A stretch of 64,000 nt of DNA from Limnohabitans sp. 2KL-51 (GCF_003063645.1 NZ_NESJ01000013.1:62001-126000), one strand, 5' to 3'. Positions 1 through 9,040 are shown, numbered from the stretch's first letter. Numbers and translations: made by a program. Notes: generated by a model from the letters alone, not told the origin.

Positions 1-7
1 CCTTTGA

Positions 8-2374
8 ATGCAATCTTCCAATCAACCCGTGCTGCGCGATCTGGTGCTGGTAGGCGGCGGCCACAGCCATGTGGGCGTGCTGCGCATGTTCGCCATGAAG
101 CCCGAACCGGGCGTGCGCATCACCTTGATCTGCACCGACATTGACACGCCTTACTCGGGCATGTTGCCCGGCTACATTTCGGGCCACTACAGCTTTGACG
201 AGGTGCACATCGACCTGGGTCGCCTCTGCGCGTTTGCCGGTGCACGCCTGGTCCAGGATGCCGTGATCAGCATCGACCGCAAGAGCCAAAGAGTCATTTG
301 CAAAAACCGCCCGCCCGTGCCGTACGACCTGTTGTCGATCAACATCGGCTCGACCCCGCAAATGCGGCAGGTCGATGGCGCACAGGCGCTGGCCGTGCCC
401 GTCAAGCCCATTGCGCAGTTCAACCAGCGTTGGTTGGCCCTGATGGACAAGGCCCGTCAATGGCCCGCACACCGAGGCCCCATGACGATTGCCGTGGTCG
501 GCGCAGGCGCGGGTGGTATCGAACTGGTGTTGTCCATGCAATACCGCTTGCGCAACGAATTCAGGGCCCTGGTGCGCAATCCAGAAGACCTGCAATTTGT
601 ACTGCTGGGTTCAGGCGAACACATTTTGCCTACACACAACCCGGGCGTGCGCGCGCACTTTTCTAAGGTTCTGCAAGAACGCAACGTCGCCGTGCACACC
701 CATGCCGAGGTGGTGCAGGTCTCGCCCGGCTGTCTGCACACGCGCGACGGCCGCACCTTCGATGCCGACGAAACGATGTGGGTCACCCAGGCCGGTGGCC
801 CCGAATGGCTGCAAAGCACCGGACTGGCTTTGGACAAAAACGGCTTCATCCTGGTGCACCCCCAACTGCAATCCCTGAATGACCCGCTGGTGTTTGCCGC
901 AGGTGACATCGCTTCGTTTGTGGAGCGCCCATTAGAGAAAGCCGGCGTGTTTGCCGTGCGCATGGCCAAGCCCTTGGCCGAGAATTTGCGCCGCAGCCTG
1001 CGTGGCCAAAAGCTGCTGGCCTACGATCCGCAACGCCAATGGTTAGCGCTCATTTCCACCGGAAACCGCTTCGCCGTGGCCTCTCGTGGGTCGCTGGGTT
1101 TTGCCGGGGCTTGGGTCTGGCGCTGGAAGGACCGCATTGACCGAGAGTTCATGCGCCGCTTTACCGAGTTTCCTGCCATGCCGGGAGCCGGCGGCCCCGC
1201 CCAACCCGGTGCCAACGTCCGCGAAGCCGTGCAAGCCATGGGCCAACTGCTCAAAGACATCCAGGCCCAAGGCAAGGCACCCAGCACGCGCCTGACACTG
1301 ACGAGTGAAGAATCACTGCAAGCCATCTCGGCCATCGCCATGCGCTGTGGGGGATGCGGTGCCAAAGTAGGCGCCAGTGTGTTGTCACGCGCCTTGGGGC
1401 AATTGCAACCGGTCGACCGCCCCGATGTGTTGATCGGCCTGCACTCGCCCGACGACGCGGCTGTGGTGCGCGTTCCGCCGGGCATGGCCGTGGTGCAAAC
1501 CGTCGACTTTTTCCGGGCCTTCATCGACGACCCCTATTTGTTCGGCAAGGTGGCGGCCAACCACGCGCTGGGTGATATTTTTGCCATGGGCGCCGAGCCG
1601 CAAACCGCCACCGCTGTGGTCACCGTGCCGCCCGGGCTGGAGCGCAAAGTCGAAGACTTGCTGACCCAAATGATGAGCGGCGCCATTGAAGTGCTGAACG
1701 CCGCAGGCTGCGCCTTGGTGGGTGGGCACACGGGCGAGGGCGCGGAGCTGGCCTTGGGCTTTGCCATCAACGGCCTGATCGACGAAAACATGAACAGCGT
1801 GATGCGCAAGGGCGGCATGCAGCCCGGCGATGTGCTGCTGCTGACGAAGCCAATGGGGACCGGCACCCTGTTCGCTGCCCACGCGAGATATGCAGCCAAG
1901 GGGCGCTGGATCGCTGCGGCATTGCAGTCGATGGTGCTGTCCAACCAGACAGGCGCTAAAATTTTGCACCATTACGGGGCCACCGCGTGCACCGACCTGA
2001 CGGGCTTTGGCCTGCTGGGCCACCTGGTCGAGATGACACGTCCATCGGGTGTAGACGCCGAATTGACCATGAGCACACTGCCCCTGCTGGACGGTGCGGT
2101 GGACTGCGTCCAGGCGGGCATTGTCAGTTCGTTGCAGCCTGCCAATGTGCGCCTGCGCCGCGCCCTGCGAAACGCCGATGAGTTCATCAACGACCCGCGC
2201 TACCCCTTGCTGTTTGACCCGCAAACCGCAGGCGGCCTGCTGGCCAGCGTGCCCGCAGCGCTAGCGGTGGCTTGTGTGCAAGCGCTCAAGGCGGCAGGCT
2301 ACCCGCACACCGCCATCATCGGCCGCATCACCGCGCAAGGTGAGGCCATCGAACCGGTTCTGCTGAAAACCTGA
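8..2374 (+). CDS. selD: NDH-like FAD oxidoreductase fused to selenide, water dikinase
   Basis: A 788-residue fusion. Residues about 10-400 form a type II NADH dehydrogenase-like FAD/NAD(P) disulfide oxidoreductase: an N-terminal Rossmann motif LVGGGHSHVGVL, a second nucleotide-binding motif VVGAGAGG near residue 163, and a late FAD motif FAAGDIAS. Residues about 440-788 are a full-length SelD domain, which makes selenophosphate from selenide and ATP. Its N-terminal active-site motif reads CGGCGAK: C450 and K453 align with the catalytic Cys17 and Lys20 of E. coli SelD, while the second cysteine (Cys19) is alanine. DDAAVV and GGHTGEG are phosphate/metal-binding motifs of the AIR-synthase fold. 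Such fusions are known in bacteria and some algae; the NDH half is thought to supply or sense reduced selenium, but its substrate is unproven. The ATG lies 8 bases from the window edge, so any upstream partner is unseen. Confidence 0.93.
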   Translation: MQSSNQPVLRDLVLVGGGHSHVGVLRMFAMKPEPGVRITLICTDIDTPYSGMLPGYISGHYSFDEVHIDLGRLCAFAGARLVQDAVISIDRKSQRVICKNRPPVPYDLLSINIGSTPQMRQVDGAQALAVPVKPIAQFNQRWLALMDKARQWPAHRGPMTIAVVGAGAGGIELVLSMQYRLRNEFRALVRNPEDLQFVLLGSGEHILPTHNPGVRAHFSKVLQERNVAVHTHAEVVQVSPGCLHTRDGRTFDADETMWVTQAGGPEWLQSTGLALDKNGFILVHPQLQSLNDPLVFAAGDIASFVERPLEKAGVFAVRMAKPLAENLRRSLRGQKLLAYDPQRQWLALISTGNRFAVASRGSLGFAGAWVWRWKDRIDREFMRRFTEFPAMPGAGGPAQPGANVREAVQAMGQLLKDIQAQGKAPSTRLTLTSEESLQAISAIAMRCGGCGAKVGASVLSRALGQLQPVDRPDVLIGLHSPDDAAVVRVPPGMAVVQTVDFFRAFIDDPYLFGKVAANHALGDIFAMGAEPQTATAVVTVPPGLERKVEDLLTQMMSGAIEVLNAAGCALVGGHTGEGAELALGFAINGLIDENMNSVMRKGGMQPGDVLLLTKPMGTGTLFAAHARYAAKGRWIAAALQSMVLSNQTGAKILHHYGATACTDLTGFGLLGHLVEMTRPSGVDAELTMSTLPLLDGAVDCVQAGIVSSLQPANVRLRRALRNADEFINDPRYPLLFDPQTAGGLLASVPAALAVACVQALKAAGYPHTAIIGRITAQGEAIEPVLLKT

Positions 2375-2388
2375 GCTGCTCCAACGAC

Positions 2389-3069
2389 ATGACCACCGAA
2401 CACATCACCCACCCCATCACCCTCAACGCCGACCGGACCCAGCGCTGCATCGTGCACAGCCCCTCGCTCGATTGGGTGGACTCACCCGCCTCGGGCGTAT
2501 CGCGCCGCATGCTCGAGCGCGACGGTGGCGAAGTGGCCCGCGCCACTTCCATCGTGCGTTATGCGTCCGGCTCGGCGTTTGCCAGCCACACGCACGGCGG
2601 GGGCGAGGAAATCTTGGTGCTCGAAGGCACGCTGCGCGACGAACACGGGGCCTACGGCCCCGGCACCTACATCAAGAACCCGGTGGGCAGCGCGCACGCA
2701 CCGTCCTCGCCAGAGGGCTGCACCTTGTTTGTGAAGCTGCGCCATATGGACGCGCGCGACAACGAACGCGTGGTCATCGACACGCGCCGCAGTGAATGGC
2801 GTCAGGGCATGGTGGAAGGCCTGAAGGTCTTGCCCCTGAACACCTTCGAGACACAAAACACCGCGCTGGTGCGCTGGGCACCTCAAACGTTTTTCAACCC
2901 GCACCGGCATTGGGGCGGCGAGGAGATCTTTGTGGTCGAAGGTGTTTTTTCCGACGAACACGGCGACTACCCCGCAGGCAGCTGGCTGCGCAGCCCGCAC
3001 ATGAGCCAACACCAACCCTTCAGCCGCGAGGGTTGCTTGATCCTGGTGAAAACAGGGCATCTGGCATGA
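2389..3069 (+). CDS. Double-cupin (ChrR-like) protein
   Basis: 226 residues with two cupin halves in tandem. The first carries HTHGGGEEILVLEG (about residues 67-80) and the second HRHWGGEEIFVVEG (about 168-181), so both keep the histidine/glutamate metal-binding set. The halves clearly derive from an internal duplication and resemble the C-terminal cupin of the anti-sigma factor ChrR, without its N-terminal zinc-finger domain. The gene starts 14 bases after the SelD fusion and overlaps the following dehalogenase by 4 bases (ATGA), so the three are probably co-transcribed. A metal-dependent enzyme or sensor is likely; the substrate cannot be read from sequence. Confidence 0.8.
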   Translation: MTTEHITHPITLNADRTQRCIVHSPSLDWVDSPASGVSRRMLERDGGEVARATSIVRYASGSAFASHTHGGGEEILVLEGTLRDEHGAYGPGTYIKNPVGSAHAPSSPEGCTLFVKLRHMDARDNERVVIDTRRSEWRQGMVEGLKVLPLNTFETQNTALVRWAPQTFFNPHRHWGGEEIFVVEGVFSDEHGDYPAGSWLRSPHMSQHQPFSREGCLILVKTGHLA

Positions 3070-3764
3070 CGCACCCCAGCATCCGAGTGGTGGTGTTCGA
3101 TGCCTACGGCACCTTGTTCGATGTGTATTCGATAGGCGCTTTGGCCGAAGAGTTTTACCCGGGCCAGGGCGCAGCGCTGTCGGTGCTGTGGCGGGACAAG
3201 CAAATCGAGTACACACGGTTGATCTCGCTGAGCGACCCCAACCCCGAAGGCAGTCGCCATTACCAGTCTTTTTGGGACGTCACGCGCGCTTCGCTGCGCT
3301 ACGCGCTGGCGCGTTTGGGCCTGGCGCACACCCACGCGAATGAAGACGCGCTGCTGGCCCAATACGCCCAGCTTTCACCCTTCCCAGAAAACCTGGGCGT
3401 GCTGCAAGGCTTGCGCCAGCGCGGCGTTGCCACGGCCATTTTGTCGAACGGCAGCCCCGAGATGCTGCAGTCGGCCGTGCACAGTGCGGGCATGAGCGGG
3501 CTGCTCGATGCCGTGTTGTCGGTGGACCGCGTGCGCCAGTTCAAGACCACGCCCACCAGCTACCAAATCGTGACTGACCACTTTGGGTTTGCCACGGCGG
3601 CTGTGCTGTTTGTCTCGAGCAACGCCTGGGACGCGCTGGGCGCCACCTGGTTTGGCTTCACCACACTGTGGGTCAACCGCCAAGGTCTGCCTGCCGAAGC
3701 CATTGGACCGGCACCGCATCACACCGGGCGCGACTTGACGGCAGTGCTCCAAGTCTTGGGGTGA
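3066..3764 (+). CDS. HAD-superfamily (S)-2-haloacid dehalogenase
   Basis: 232 residues. The motifs follow the L-2-haloacid dehalogenase subfamily: nucleophile D12 in FDAYGTLFD, R43, LSNGS as motif II, a lysine followed six residues later by tyrosine in KTTPTSY, and SSNAWD as motif IV. This set hydrolyses 2-haloalkanoates to 2-hydroxyalkanoates in the cytoplasm. The start is the ATG overlapping the cupin stop codon; it places the nucleophile at the usual distance from the N terminus. The normal proline after the motif III lysine (KPDPxVY) is threonine here, a mild deviation. Related phosphatase activity cannot be excluded. Confidence 0.85.
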   Translation: MTHPSIRVVVFDAYGTLFDVYSIGALAEEFYPGQGAALSVLWRDKQIEYTRLISLSDPNPEGSRHYQSFWDVTRASLRYALARLGLAHTHANEDALLAQYAQLSPFPENLGVLQGLRQRGVATAILSNGSPEMLQSAVHSAGMSGLLDAVLSVDRVRQFKTTPTSYQIVTDHFGFATAAVLFVSSNAWDALGATWFGFTTLWVNRQGLPAEAIGPAPHHTGRDLTAVLQVLG

Positions 3765-3784
3765 AACGGCAGCACGGGATGGCA

Positions 3785-3824
3785 CATGTCACCTGGCTCA
3801 TGTCACCTAGCTCATGTCACCTGG
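3785..3824. repeat. Three 14-bp tandem repeats (CATGTCACCT core)
   Basis: CATGTCACCT occurs at 3785, 3799 and 3813, exactly 14 bases apart, in the 134-bp gap between the dehalogenase and the solute-binding protein gene. The copies are exact over 10 bases and the 4-base linkers vary slightly. The array may be a protein-binding site or simple slippage; nothing else is recognisable in this gap. Confidence 0.7.
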
Positions 3825-3898
3825 AACTTGTCAGCCCACTGAACGGCTCGCGTTTTTAAAACAGACCTTCACTTTTCATTCCATTTTTCGCTCAAACC

Positions 3899-4651
3899 AT
3901 GAACACTCCCTCTGCAGCCTCTTTGGTCGATCAACTCGCTCCCGGCGGCGTTTTGCGCGTGGCGATCAACCTGGGCAACCCCGTGCTCGCCGGGCTCGAC
4001 GCCGCAGGCGAGCCCTCGGGCATTTCGGCCGATCTGTCGCGCAAACTGGCGGCCCAACTGGGCTTGGGCATTGAATGGCGGGTGTTCAAGAAAGCCGACG
4101 ACTCGGTGCAGTGCGTGCGCGCCGACGCCGCCGACATCGGCTTTTTTGCCATTGACCCAGTGCGCGGCGAAGGTCTGTATTTTTCACCGCCCTATGTGCA
4201 AATCGAAGGGGCTTACATGGTGCGCAACGACTCGCCACTGCAAAGCAACAGCGAAGTCGACCAAGCCAACCACCGCGTGACAGTCGGTGCAGGCAGCGCT
4301 TACGATTTGTTTTTGACCCGCCACCTGAAACACGCCCCCATCGTGCGTGCGCCCAGCTCGCCCGCCGTGGTCGATGTGTTCATGGCCCAGCAGCTCGAAG
4401 TGGCCGCAGGCGTGAAGCAACAACTGCAAGCCGATGCCCAGCGCTTGGGCGGCGTGCGCCTGCTGCCCGGCCGTTTCATGGTCATCCACCAGGCCATGGG
4501 CATGCCCGCGCAGCGCAGCGAACCAGCGCGGCAATTTTTGAACAGCTTTGTGGAAGACGCCAAGCAATCGGGTTGGGTTGCGCAGGCCTTTGTGCGGCAC
4601 CAGATCCAGGGCGCGGCGGTGGCGCCGCCGGGCTATCGCGCACACGACTGA
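3899..4651 (+). CDS. Family 3 solute-binding domain protein without signal peptide
   Basis: 250 residues matching the SBP_bac_3 (amino-acid ABC transporter receptor) fold: LRVAINLGNPVLAG opens the first lobe, GISADLSRKLA follows, and ADIGFFAIDPVRGEGLYFSPPYV is the typical ligand-lobe region. The start MNTPSAAS carries no hydrophobic signal sequence and there is no upstream in-frame start with one, so the protein should be cytoplasmic. No permease or ATPase gene adjoins it. A stand-alone sensor or an enzyme of the cyclohexadienyl dehydratase type is possible. The ligand is unknown. Confidence 0.75.
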   Translation: MNTPSAASLVDQLAPGGVLRVAINLGNPVLAGLDAAGEPSGISADLSRKLAAQLGLGIEWRVFKKADDSVQCVRADAADIGFFAIDPVRGEGLYFSPPYVQIEGAYMVRNDSPLQSNSEVDQANHRVTVGAGSAYDLFLTRHLKHAPIVRAPSSPAVVDVFMAQQLEVAAGVKQQLQADAQRLGGVRLLPGRFMVIHQAMGMPAQRSEPARQFLNSFVEDAKQSGWVAQAFVRHQIQGAAVAPPGYRAHD

Positions 4652-4717
4652 GGGCCGCCAGGTCCGGTGATAAATTGGGGTTTGATCTTTCAACCCACCC
4701 CAAGAAGAAACAGACCG

Positions 4718-5293
4718 ATGACCTCCTCCAAAACCGACCGCCTGCCCGAAATCCCGCGTGAACAAATGACCGAAGCACAACGTGCGGCGGTGGACGAACT
4801 CGTCAGCGGGCCCAGAGGCAAACTCTCTGGCCCCTTTGTGCCTTTGATGCGCAGCCCCGAGCTGATGCGCCGCTTGCAAAAAGTGGGGGAATACCTGCGC
4901 TACGACAACACCGTGGGTTTGCACAACTCGGAATTTGCCGTGCTGGTGGTGGCGCGCCATTGGTCTCAGCCAGTTGAATGGCACATCCACAAGCCCATCG
5001 CCATGAAAGCCGGTGTGAGCGAAGAGACTTGTGACGCGATTGCCGAAGGCCGCCGCCCGCCGAACATGACGGCCGAAGAAGCCGTGGTGTACGACTTTTT
5101 GCAAGAGCTGCTGCACAACCAGTCGGTGAGCGACGTGACCTGGGCAGCTGCACAAAAGATGTTTGGCGACCAGGGCGTCATCGACATGACGGCGCACTGC
5201 GGTTACTACAGCTTGCTGGCCATGGTCATGAACACCACGCGCCGCGAACTGCCGGACAACGCCGCACCGGGCATTGCACCGTTTCCCCACTGA
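4718..5293 (+). CDS. Carboxymuconolactone decarboxylase-like (AhpD fold) protein
   Basis: 191 residues. The central region (QPVEWHIHKPIAMKAGVSEE and the preceding NSEFAVLVVARHW) matches the helical carboxymuconolactone decarboxylase/AhpD fold. The CxxC redox pair of AhpD peroxidases is absent, so a peroxidase role is unlikely. The ATG at 4718 is chosen because CAAGAAGAAA lies about 9 bases upstream; a start at 4667 would add an unconserved extension. It follows the solute-binding gene by 66 bases and converges with the cupin gene. Function beyond the fold is not evident. Confidence 0.75.
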   Translation: MTSSKTDRLPEIPREQMTEAQRAAVDELVSGPRGKLSGPFVPLMRSPELMRRLQKVGEYLRYDNTVGLHNSEFAVLVVARHWSQPVEWHIHKPIAMKAGVSEETCDAIAEGRRPPNMTAEEAVVYDFLQELLHNQSVSDVTWAAAQKMFGDQGVIDMTAHCGYYSLLAMVMNTTRRELPDNAAPGIAPFPH

Positions 5294-5316
5294 AGGCCTG
5301 AACGAAGCTTCGGAGC

Positions 5317-5341
5317 ACGCTCAACCAACGGCGTTGAGCGT
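5317..5341 (+). terminator. Possible intrinsic terminator between convergent genes
   Basis: ACGCTCAAC and GTTGAGCGT form a perfect 9-bp inverted repeat with a 7-base loop just past the carboxymuconolactone decarboxylase stop and inside the last codons of the convergent cupin gene. Only a short T run (TTT) follows, so termination may be weak. Confidence 0.4.
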
Positions 5342-5815
5342 TTGCCCCCCTGCTTGCACCGGGTGCGCATGCACCAGCACCACCGCCATCACACAGGTTT
5401 CAGTGCCCCGGTTGATCCAGTTGTGCACCGTGCCGCGCTGCACCATGACGTCGCCAGCCTTCAGGTGGACTTCCTCGCCGGACTCGAGCTCCATGTCGAT
5501 CTCGCCAGACATGACCACGATGTAGTCTACTGAGTCGGTGCGGTGCACGCGCTGCTGGACACCTGGATGGAAGTCGAGGATGCGGAACACGGTGCCATTT
5601 TCAATCACCGAAAATTTGCCCTCGCGTCTGCCTGCGTCCACATGACCGTTGTTGTTGGCGGGATTGGTGTCGGTGGTCCAGACATTGCACACAAAGCCAT
5701 TGGGGCGGCCTTGGCGGTAATGGCTGCAGACTTCATCGATTTCAACGATGGCTTTGCCTTGGTCATCGTGACCGGTGACAACGCGGCGAATGGACGGATT
5801 GATCGGGGTGGACAT
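5321..5815 (-). CDS. Single-domain cupin protein
   Basis: 164 residues with one cupin barrel. HRTDSVDYIVVMSGEIDMEL (about 91-110) gives motif 1 and AGDVMVQRGTVHNWINRG gives motif 2. It is the last gene of a minus-strand operon (tctC, deacetylase, amidase, hydrolase, cupin), 24 bases after the hydrolase. Related proteins in catabolic operons are dioxygenase-like or isomerase-like metalloproteins; no substrate can be assigned. It is presumably controlled by the IclR protein at the head of the locus. Confidence 0.8.
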   Translation of the reverse strand: MSTPINPSIRRVVTGHDDQGKAIVEIDEVCSHYRQGRPNGFVCNVWTTDTNPANNNGHVDAGRREGKFSVIENGTVFRILDFHPGVQQRVHRTDSVDYIVVMSGEIDMELESGEEVHLKAGDVMVQRGTVHNWINRGTETCVMAVVLVHAHPVQAGGQTLNAVG

Positions 5816-5839
5816 TCAATAAGCTCCTAGGAAATCGGT

Positions 5840-6688
5840 TCAGTCACCATCATGGCCCACGCGGCGCATGAAATCAGCCATGGCTGTCGCCAGGGTTTCT
5901 TCGTGCGGGCCCCAAGCAGAAAAAGGCAATGCGGGCACGTCCTCGTCTGCCACCGGCAACTCAAACAGTTCGCAGCCGGGGATCAGGGCCGCCGCTTCGC
6001 GGCCATGTCGAGACACATGGGTGTTGTCATTGCCGGGCACCACCCAGGTGGGCACACGAATGGCCTGCAGGGCCTGGGTCGTCATGCCCAGCACCGGTTC
6101 ACGCGGGCCTTGTAAAAAAACCGCGAGCCAGTGGCGCATGACAGCGATGTATTGCCGCGGGTCCATGGCCATCAGGCGATCCTGGTTGCTGGGGTCGGCT
6201 GCGATGAGTTCTTGGTAAAAGGGCGTGGCACAAACCGCAGCCATGCCGCCTTGCTCGGCCGCACGGATGAACTGGCCGTAATAGTTGTCGGGCAAGCGGC
6301 CCGCCGTGAAAGCGCCGCCCGTGATGCGCAGCAGCAGCAAGCCAAGCACCACGTCGGGGTGCCGCAAGCTGGTCAGCAAGGCCAGTCGCGCCCCTGAAGA
6401 ACCACCCCCAAAAAACGCGGGCACCGCGTTCAGGTGCTGCATGAGCTGCACCCAATCGTCGGCCCAGATCTCTTCTTCACCGCGATCGCCTTCGATCAAC
6501 ACCTGCGAAGCCCCGGAGTTGCGCCGGTCGTGCAGCACCACCCGAAAACCCCGGGCCGCGATGAGGCGCGCCAGCGGCAAAAATTCGGCACCGCTGCGCC
6601 GACCACCTGACACCAGCGCCAACCAGGGGCCTTGGTCACCCAAAATCTCGTAATGCAGGCGCACGCCTTCGGTGTTGACAAAGTCCAC
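5840..6688 (-). CDS. Alpha/beta hydrolase
   Basis: 282 residues with an alpha/beta-hydrolase fold: MDFVNTEGVRLHYEILGDQG opens the first strands, VLHDRRNSGAS follows, and the nucleophile elbow is GGSSGA (GxSxG, near residue 97). A histidine late in the sequence (WGPHEE) can complete the triad. It lies 3 bases after the amidase and 24 before the cupin, so it is translated within one operon. Its position beside an amidase and a monooxygenase locus recalls RutD-like helper hydrolases, but only by context. Confidence 0.85.
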   Translation of the reverse strand: MDFVNTEGVRLHYEILGDQGPWLALVSGGRRSGAEFLPLARLIAARGFRVVLHDRRNSGASQVLIEGDRGEEEIWADDWVQLMQHLNAVPAFFGGGSSGARLALLTSLRHPDVVLGLLLLRITGGAFTAGRLPDNYYGQFIRAAEQGGMAAVCATPFYQELIAADPSNQDRLMAMDPRQYIAVMRHWLAVFLQGPREPVLGMTTQALQAIRVPTWVVPGNDNTHVSRHGREAAALIPGCELFELPVADEDVPALPFSAWGPHEETLATAMADFMRRVGHDGD

Positions 6689-6691
6689 GGC

Positions 6692-8128
6692 TCAATCCAG
6701 CAACACGGGCAAGCGCCAGCCGATGGCCGATGCCACCGCATGGGCCACCTGCAGCACATGGCCCTCGGCGTGCATCGCAGCACCGATTTGCAAAGCCATG
6801 GGCAAGCCTTGGGTAGACAGGCCCATGGGGCAAGTCAAAGCGGGATGACCGGTCAGGCTGAACAGTCGGTTGCAGGCGCTGCGCTGCCCAGTGGGATTGG
6901 CCATCAGGGCTTGCAGGGTTTCGGGCAAGGCTTCGCGACCTGGCCACATCAGCACATCCACCTGCTCAGCCAGCAAAGCGCTGACCTGCTGTTGCCACAC
7001 ATCGGCCTGCACGCGGGCCGCTTGGTAGCTGTTCAAACTCAGCTGCGCTGCACCCGCCAGTTTTTGGCGCAAGCCTTGCCCCAGCTGTTCCGGGTGGTCG
7101 CGCCAAATGTGCTGCAGTTGTTGAAACGCTTCATAGGCAATCAAGGTGTTGGCCGCCTGCACCACATCGGGCTGCGGTGGCCAATCCACCGCATCCACCG
7201 TCACCACTTTGGCGCCTTCAGCCTGCAGTGTTTGCAAGGTTTCTTCGAAGCAGGCCTGGATTTGCGGGTCGTGCGTGGCTTGGCCGTTCTCAGCGTTGCG
7301 CCACAGCCCCGAAGGCACGCCAATGCGCAACCCCCGAAGAACCGAACGCTGCACATCGGCAGCGCATGCATTAGCCACATCGGTGCCATGCCAAGCGTCC
7401 CAGATCAGGGCCTGGTCCAGCGCGGTGCGGGTCAAAAATCCGGCGACATCCAGGCTGGGGGCCAAGGCGATCACGCCCGACATGGGGTAAGCATGGCGCG
7501 TGGGTTTGAGACCCACCACACCACAGGCCGCAGCCGGGTGGCGGATCGAGCCGCCGGTGTCGGTGCCGGTGGCCGCCAGGCACAAACCTGCTGCCACTGC
7601 CGCACCTGAGCCGCTGCTGGAACTGCCGGGCATATGGGCCAGATGCCAGGGGTTGCGCGCAGGCGGAAACAAGTCATCTTTTGTGGGCGAGCCAAAGGCA
7701 AATTCATGGCAAGCCGTTTTGCCCAAACTGATCACACCCAAGCGCTCTAAACCCGTCACCAGCGTCGCGCTGACCGAAGGCACCCAGTCGTGCAAATGCC
7801 GTGAATGCGCGGTGGTGCGCACGCCCTGCGTCAGGTACACATCCTTGTGCGCCATCGGGATGCCATGCAAAGGCCCCCGGTATTGGCCTTGCGCAATCTC
7901 GCGGGTGGCCTGGTGCGCCGCTTGCAAGGCGGCATCCAGCGTGGGCGTGACAAAGGCGTTCACTTGCCCATCGAGTCGCTCGATCCGGTCGATGCAGACC
8001 TGCACCAGCTGCACTGGTGTGATGGTCTTTTGCCGAATCAGGGCACTGGCTTGCGCCAAAGACAGCGCATGAAGCGGCGTGTCAGCATGCGCCTCAGCAG
8101 ATGGGTTCAAGGGCGTCTGACGGCTCAT
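6692..8128 (-). CDS. Amidase (amidase signature family)
   Basis: 478 residues, normal for the family. The Ser-cisSer-Lys machinery is complete: K95 in GIPMAHKDV, the serine/glycine-rich GSSSSGSGAAVAAG stretch about 168-181, and nucleophile S194 in GTDTGGSIR. The enzyme hydrolyses a carboxamide to carboxylate and ammonia. It lies 3 bases from both neighbouring genes in the operon. Substrate specificity within the family (aryl or aliphatic amides, ureas, half-amides) cannot be read. The neighbours suggest a ring-opened amide intermediate. Confidence 0.93.
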   Translation of the reverse strand: MSRQTPLNPSAEAHADTPLHALSLAQASALIRQKTITPVQLVQVCIDRIERLDGQVNAFVTPTLDAALQAAHQATREIAQGQYRGPLHGIPMAHKDVYLTQGVRTTAHSRHLHDWVPSVSATLVTGLERLGVISLGKTACHEFAFGSPTKDDLFPPARNPWHLAHMPGSSSSGSGAAVAAGLCLAATGTDTGGSIRHPAAACGVVGLKPTRHAYPMSGVIALAPSLDVAGFLTRTALDQALIWDAWHGTDVANACAADVQRSVLRGLRIGVPSGLWRNAENGQATHDPQIQACFEETLQTLQAEGAKVVTVDAVDWPPQPDVVQAANTLIAYEAFQQLQHIWRDHPEQLGQGLRQKLAGAAQLSLNSYQAARVQADVWQQQVSALLAEQVDVLMWPGREALPETLQALMANPTGQRSACNRLFSLTGHPALTCPMGLSTQGLPMALQIGAAMHAEGHVLQVAHAVASAIGWRLPVLLD

Positions 8129-8131
8129 GCC

Positions 8132-9040
8132 TCAAGGCGCTGGCATCGGGTTGGCTTGCTGAAACCATTGGCTAATTTCAGAGCCGTTCCAGAACACCAC
8201 GCCAGGCTGGCTGGCCAAAAACTCAAGCATCATTTCAAAGTACTCGATCCGGTGGGCAGCACCCGAAATGTAAGGATGCACGCCAAACGCCATGATGCGG
8301 GCGCTGTGCGCCGACTCGGCATACAGCCGCTTGAACGCATCTTTGGTGCGCAGCAGCATCGCGTCCGAACGCTCGTGCGAGGTGAGCATGATGTTGATGT
8401 CGTTGAGCTCGATGGTGTAGGGCACCGAGACCAGCGGTCCATGTTTGGTGAGCACATACTGCGGCTGGTCATCGAGCACCCAGTCGCCAAACCAGGACAT
8501 GCCCAGCTCCTTGATCAGATCGGGGGTCTCCAGCGTCTGGCTGCGGCCCGGACCTAACCAGCCTTGTGGGCGCTGGCCGGTAAAGCGGGTCAGCACATCC
8601 AGCGTCTGCTCCATCATGGCCCGCTCGTCCGGGATCTTCTGGATCGGGATTTGCTCATAGCAATGCGCCATGAATTCCCAACCCGCATCGAGCGCGGCTT
8701 GCGTCACGCGCGGACGTGTTTCGCAGACTTTGGCATTGATGGACAGGGTCGGTCGGATACCTGCATTTTTGAAAGCGTCCATGAGGCGCCACACACCCAC
8801 CCGCATGCCGTATTCATGCCAAGTCCAGTTGGGCACATCGGGCACCGGGGCTTGCCCACCGGGTGGCGGCGACACCATGCGCGGCATGGGTCGCGAGATG
8901 TCCCACTCTTCGATGTTGACCACCGGCCAGACCACCAACCGCACACCTTCGGGCAAGCGCAGTGGCGGCCGGTCGACGAGGGCCGAAAAGGGCAGGCGGT
9001 CCTCAGGGCGCAGCACCCCGTTGTTCAACTCAAAACTCAT
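8132..9040 (-). CDS. PuuE-like polysaccharide deacetylase family protein
   Basis: 302 residues of the NodB/polysaccharide deacetylase superfamily, in the branch containing PuuE allantoinase and cytosolic imidase-type enzymes. Typical are HEYGMRVGVWRLMDAF (about 86-101), AHCYEQ, and GWLGPGRSQTLETPDL. No signal peptide is present, so action on a small cyclic amide or imide is more likely than on cell-wall sugar. The start codon overlaps the tctC stop by one base and the amidase follows after 3 bases, an arrangement consistent with consecutive hydrolysis of two C-N bonds. Confidence 0.82.
   Translation of the reverse strand: MSFELNNGVLRPEDRLPFSALVDRPPLRLPEGVRLVVWPVVNIEEWDISRPMPRMVSPPPGGQAPVPDVPNWTWHEYGMRVGVWRLMDAFKNAGIRPTLSINAKVCETRPRVTQAALDAGWEFMAHCYEQIPIQKIPDERAMMEQTLDVLTRFTGQRPQGWLGPGRSQTLETPDLIKELGMSWFGDWVLDDQPQYVLTKHGPLVSVPYTIELNDINIMLTSHERSDAMLLRTKDAFKRLYAESAHSARIMAFGVHPYISGAAHRIEYFEMMLEFLASQPGVVFWNGSEISQWFQQANPMPAP

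Noticed and set aside
3785..3824. Direct repeats as a possible CRISPR array
   Set aside because: Repeats are 10-14 bases with 4-base linkers, there are no spacers, and no cas genes are present.
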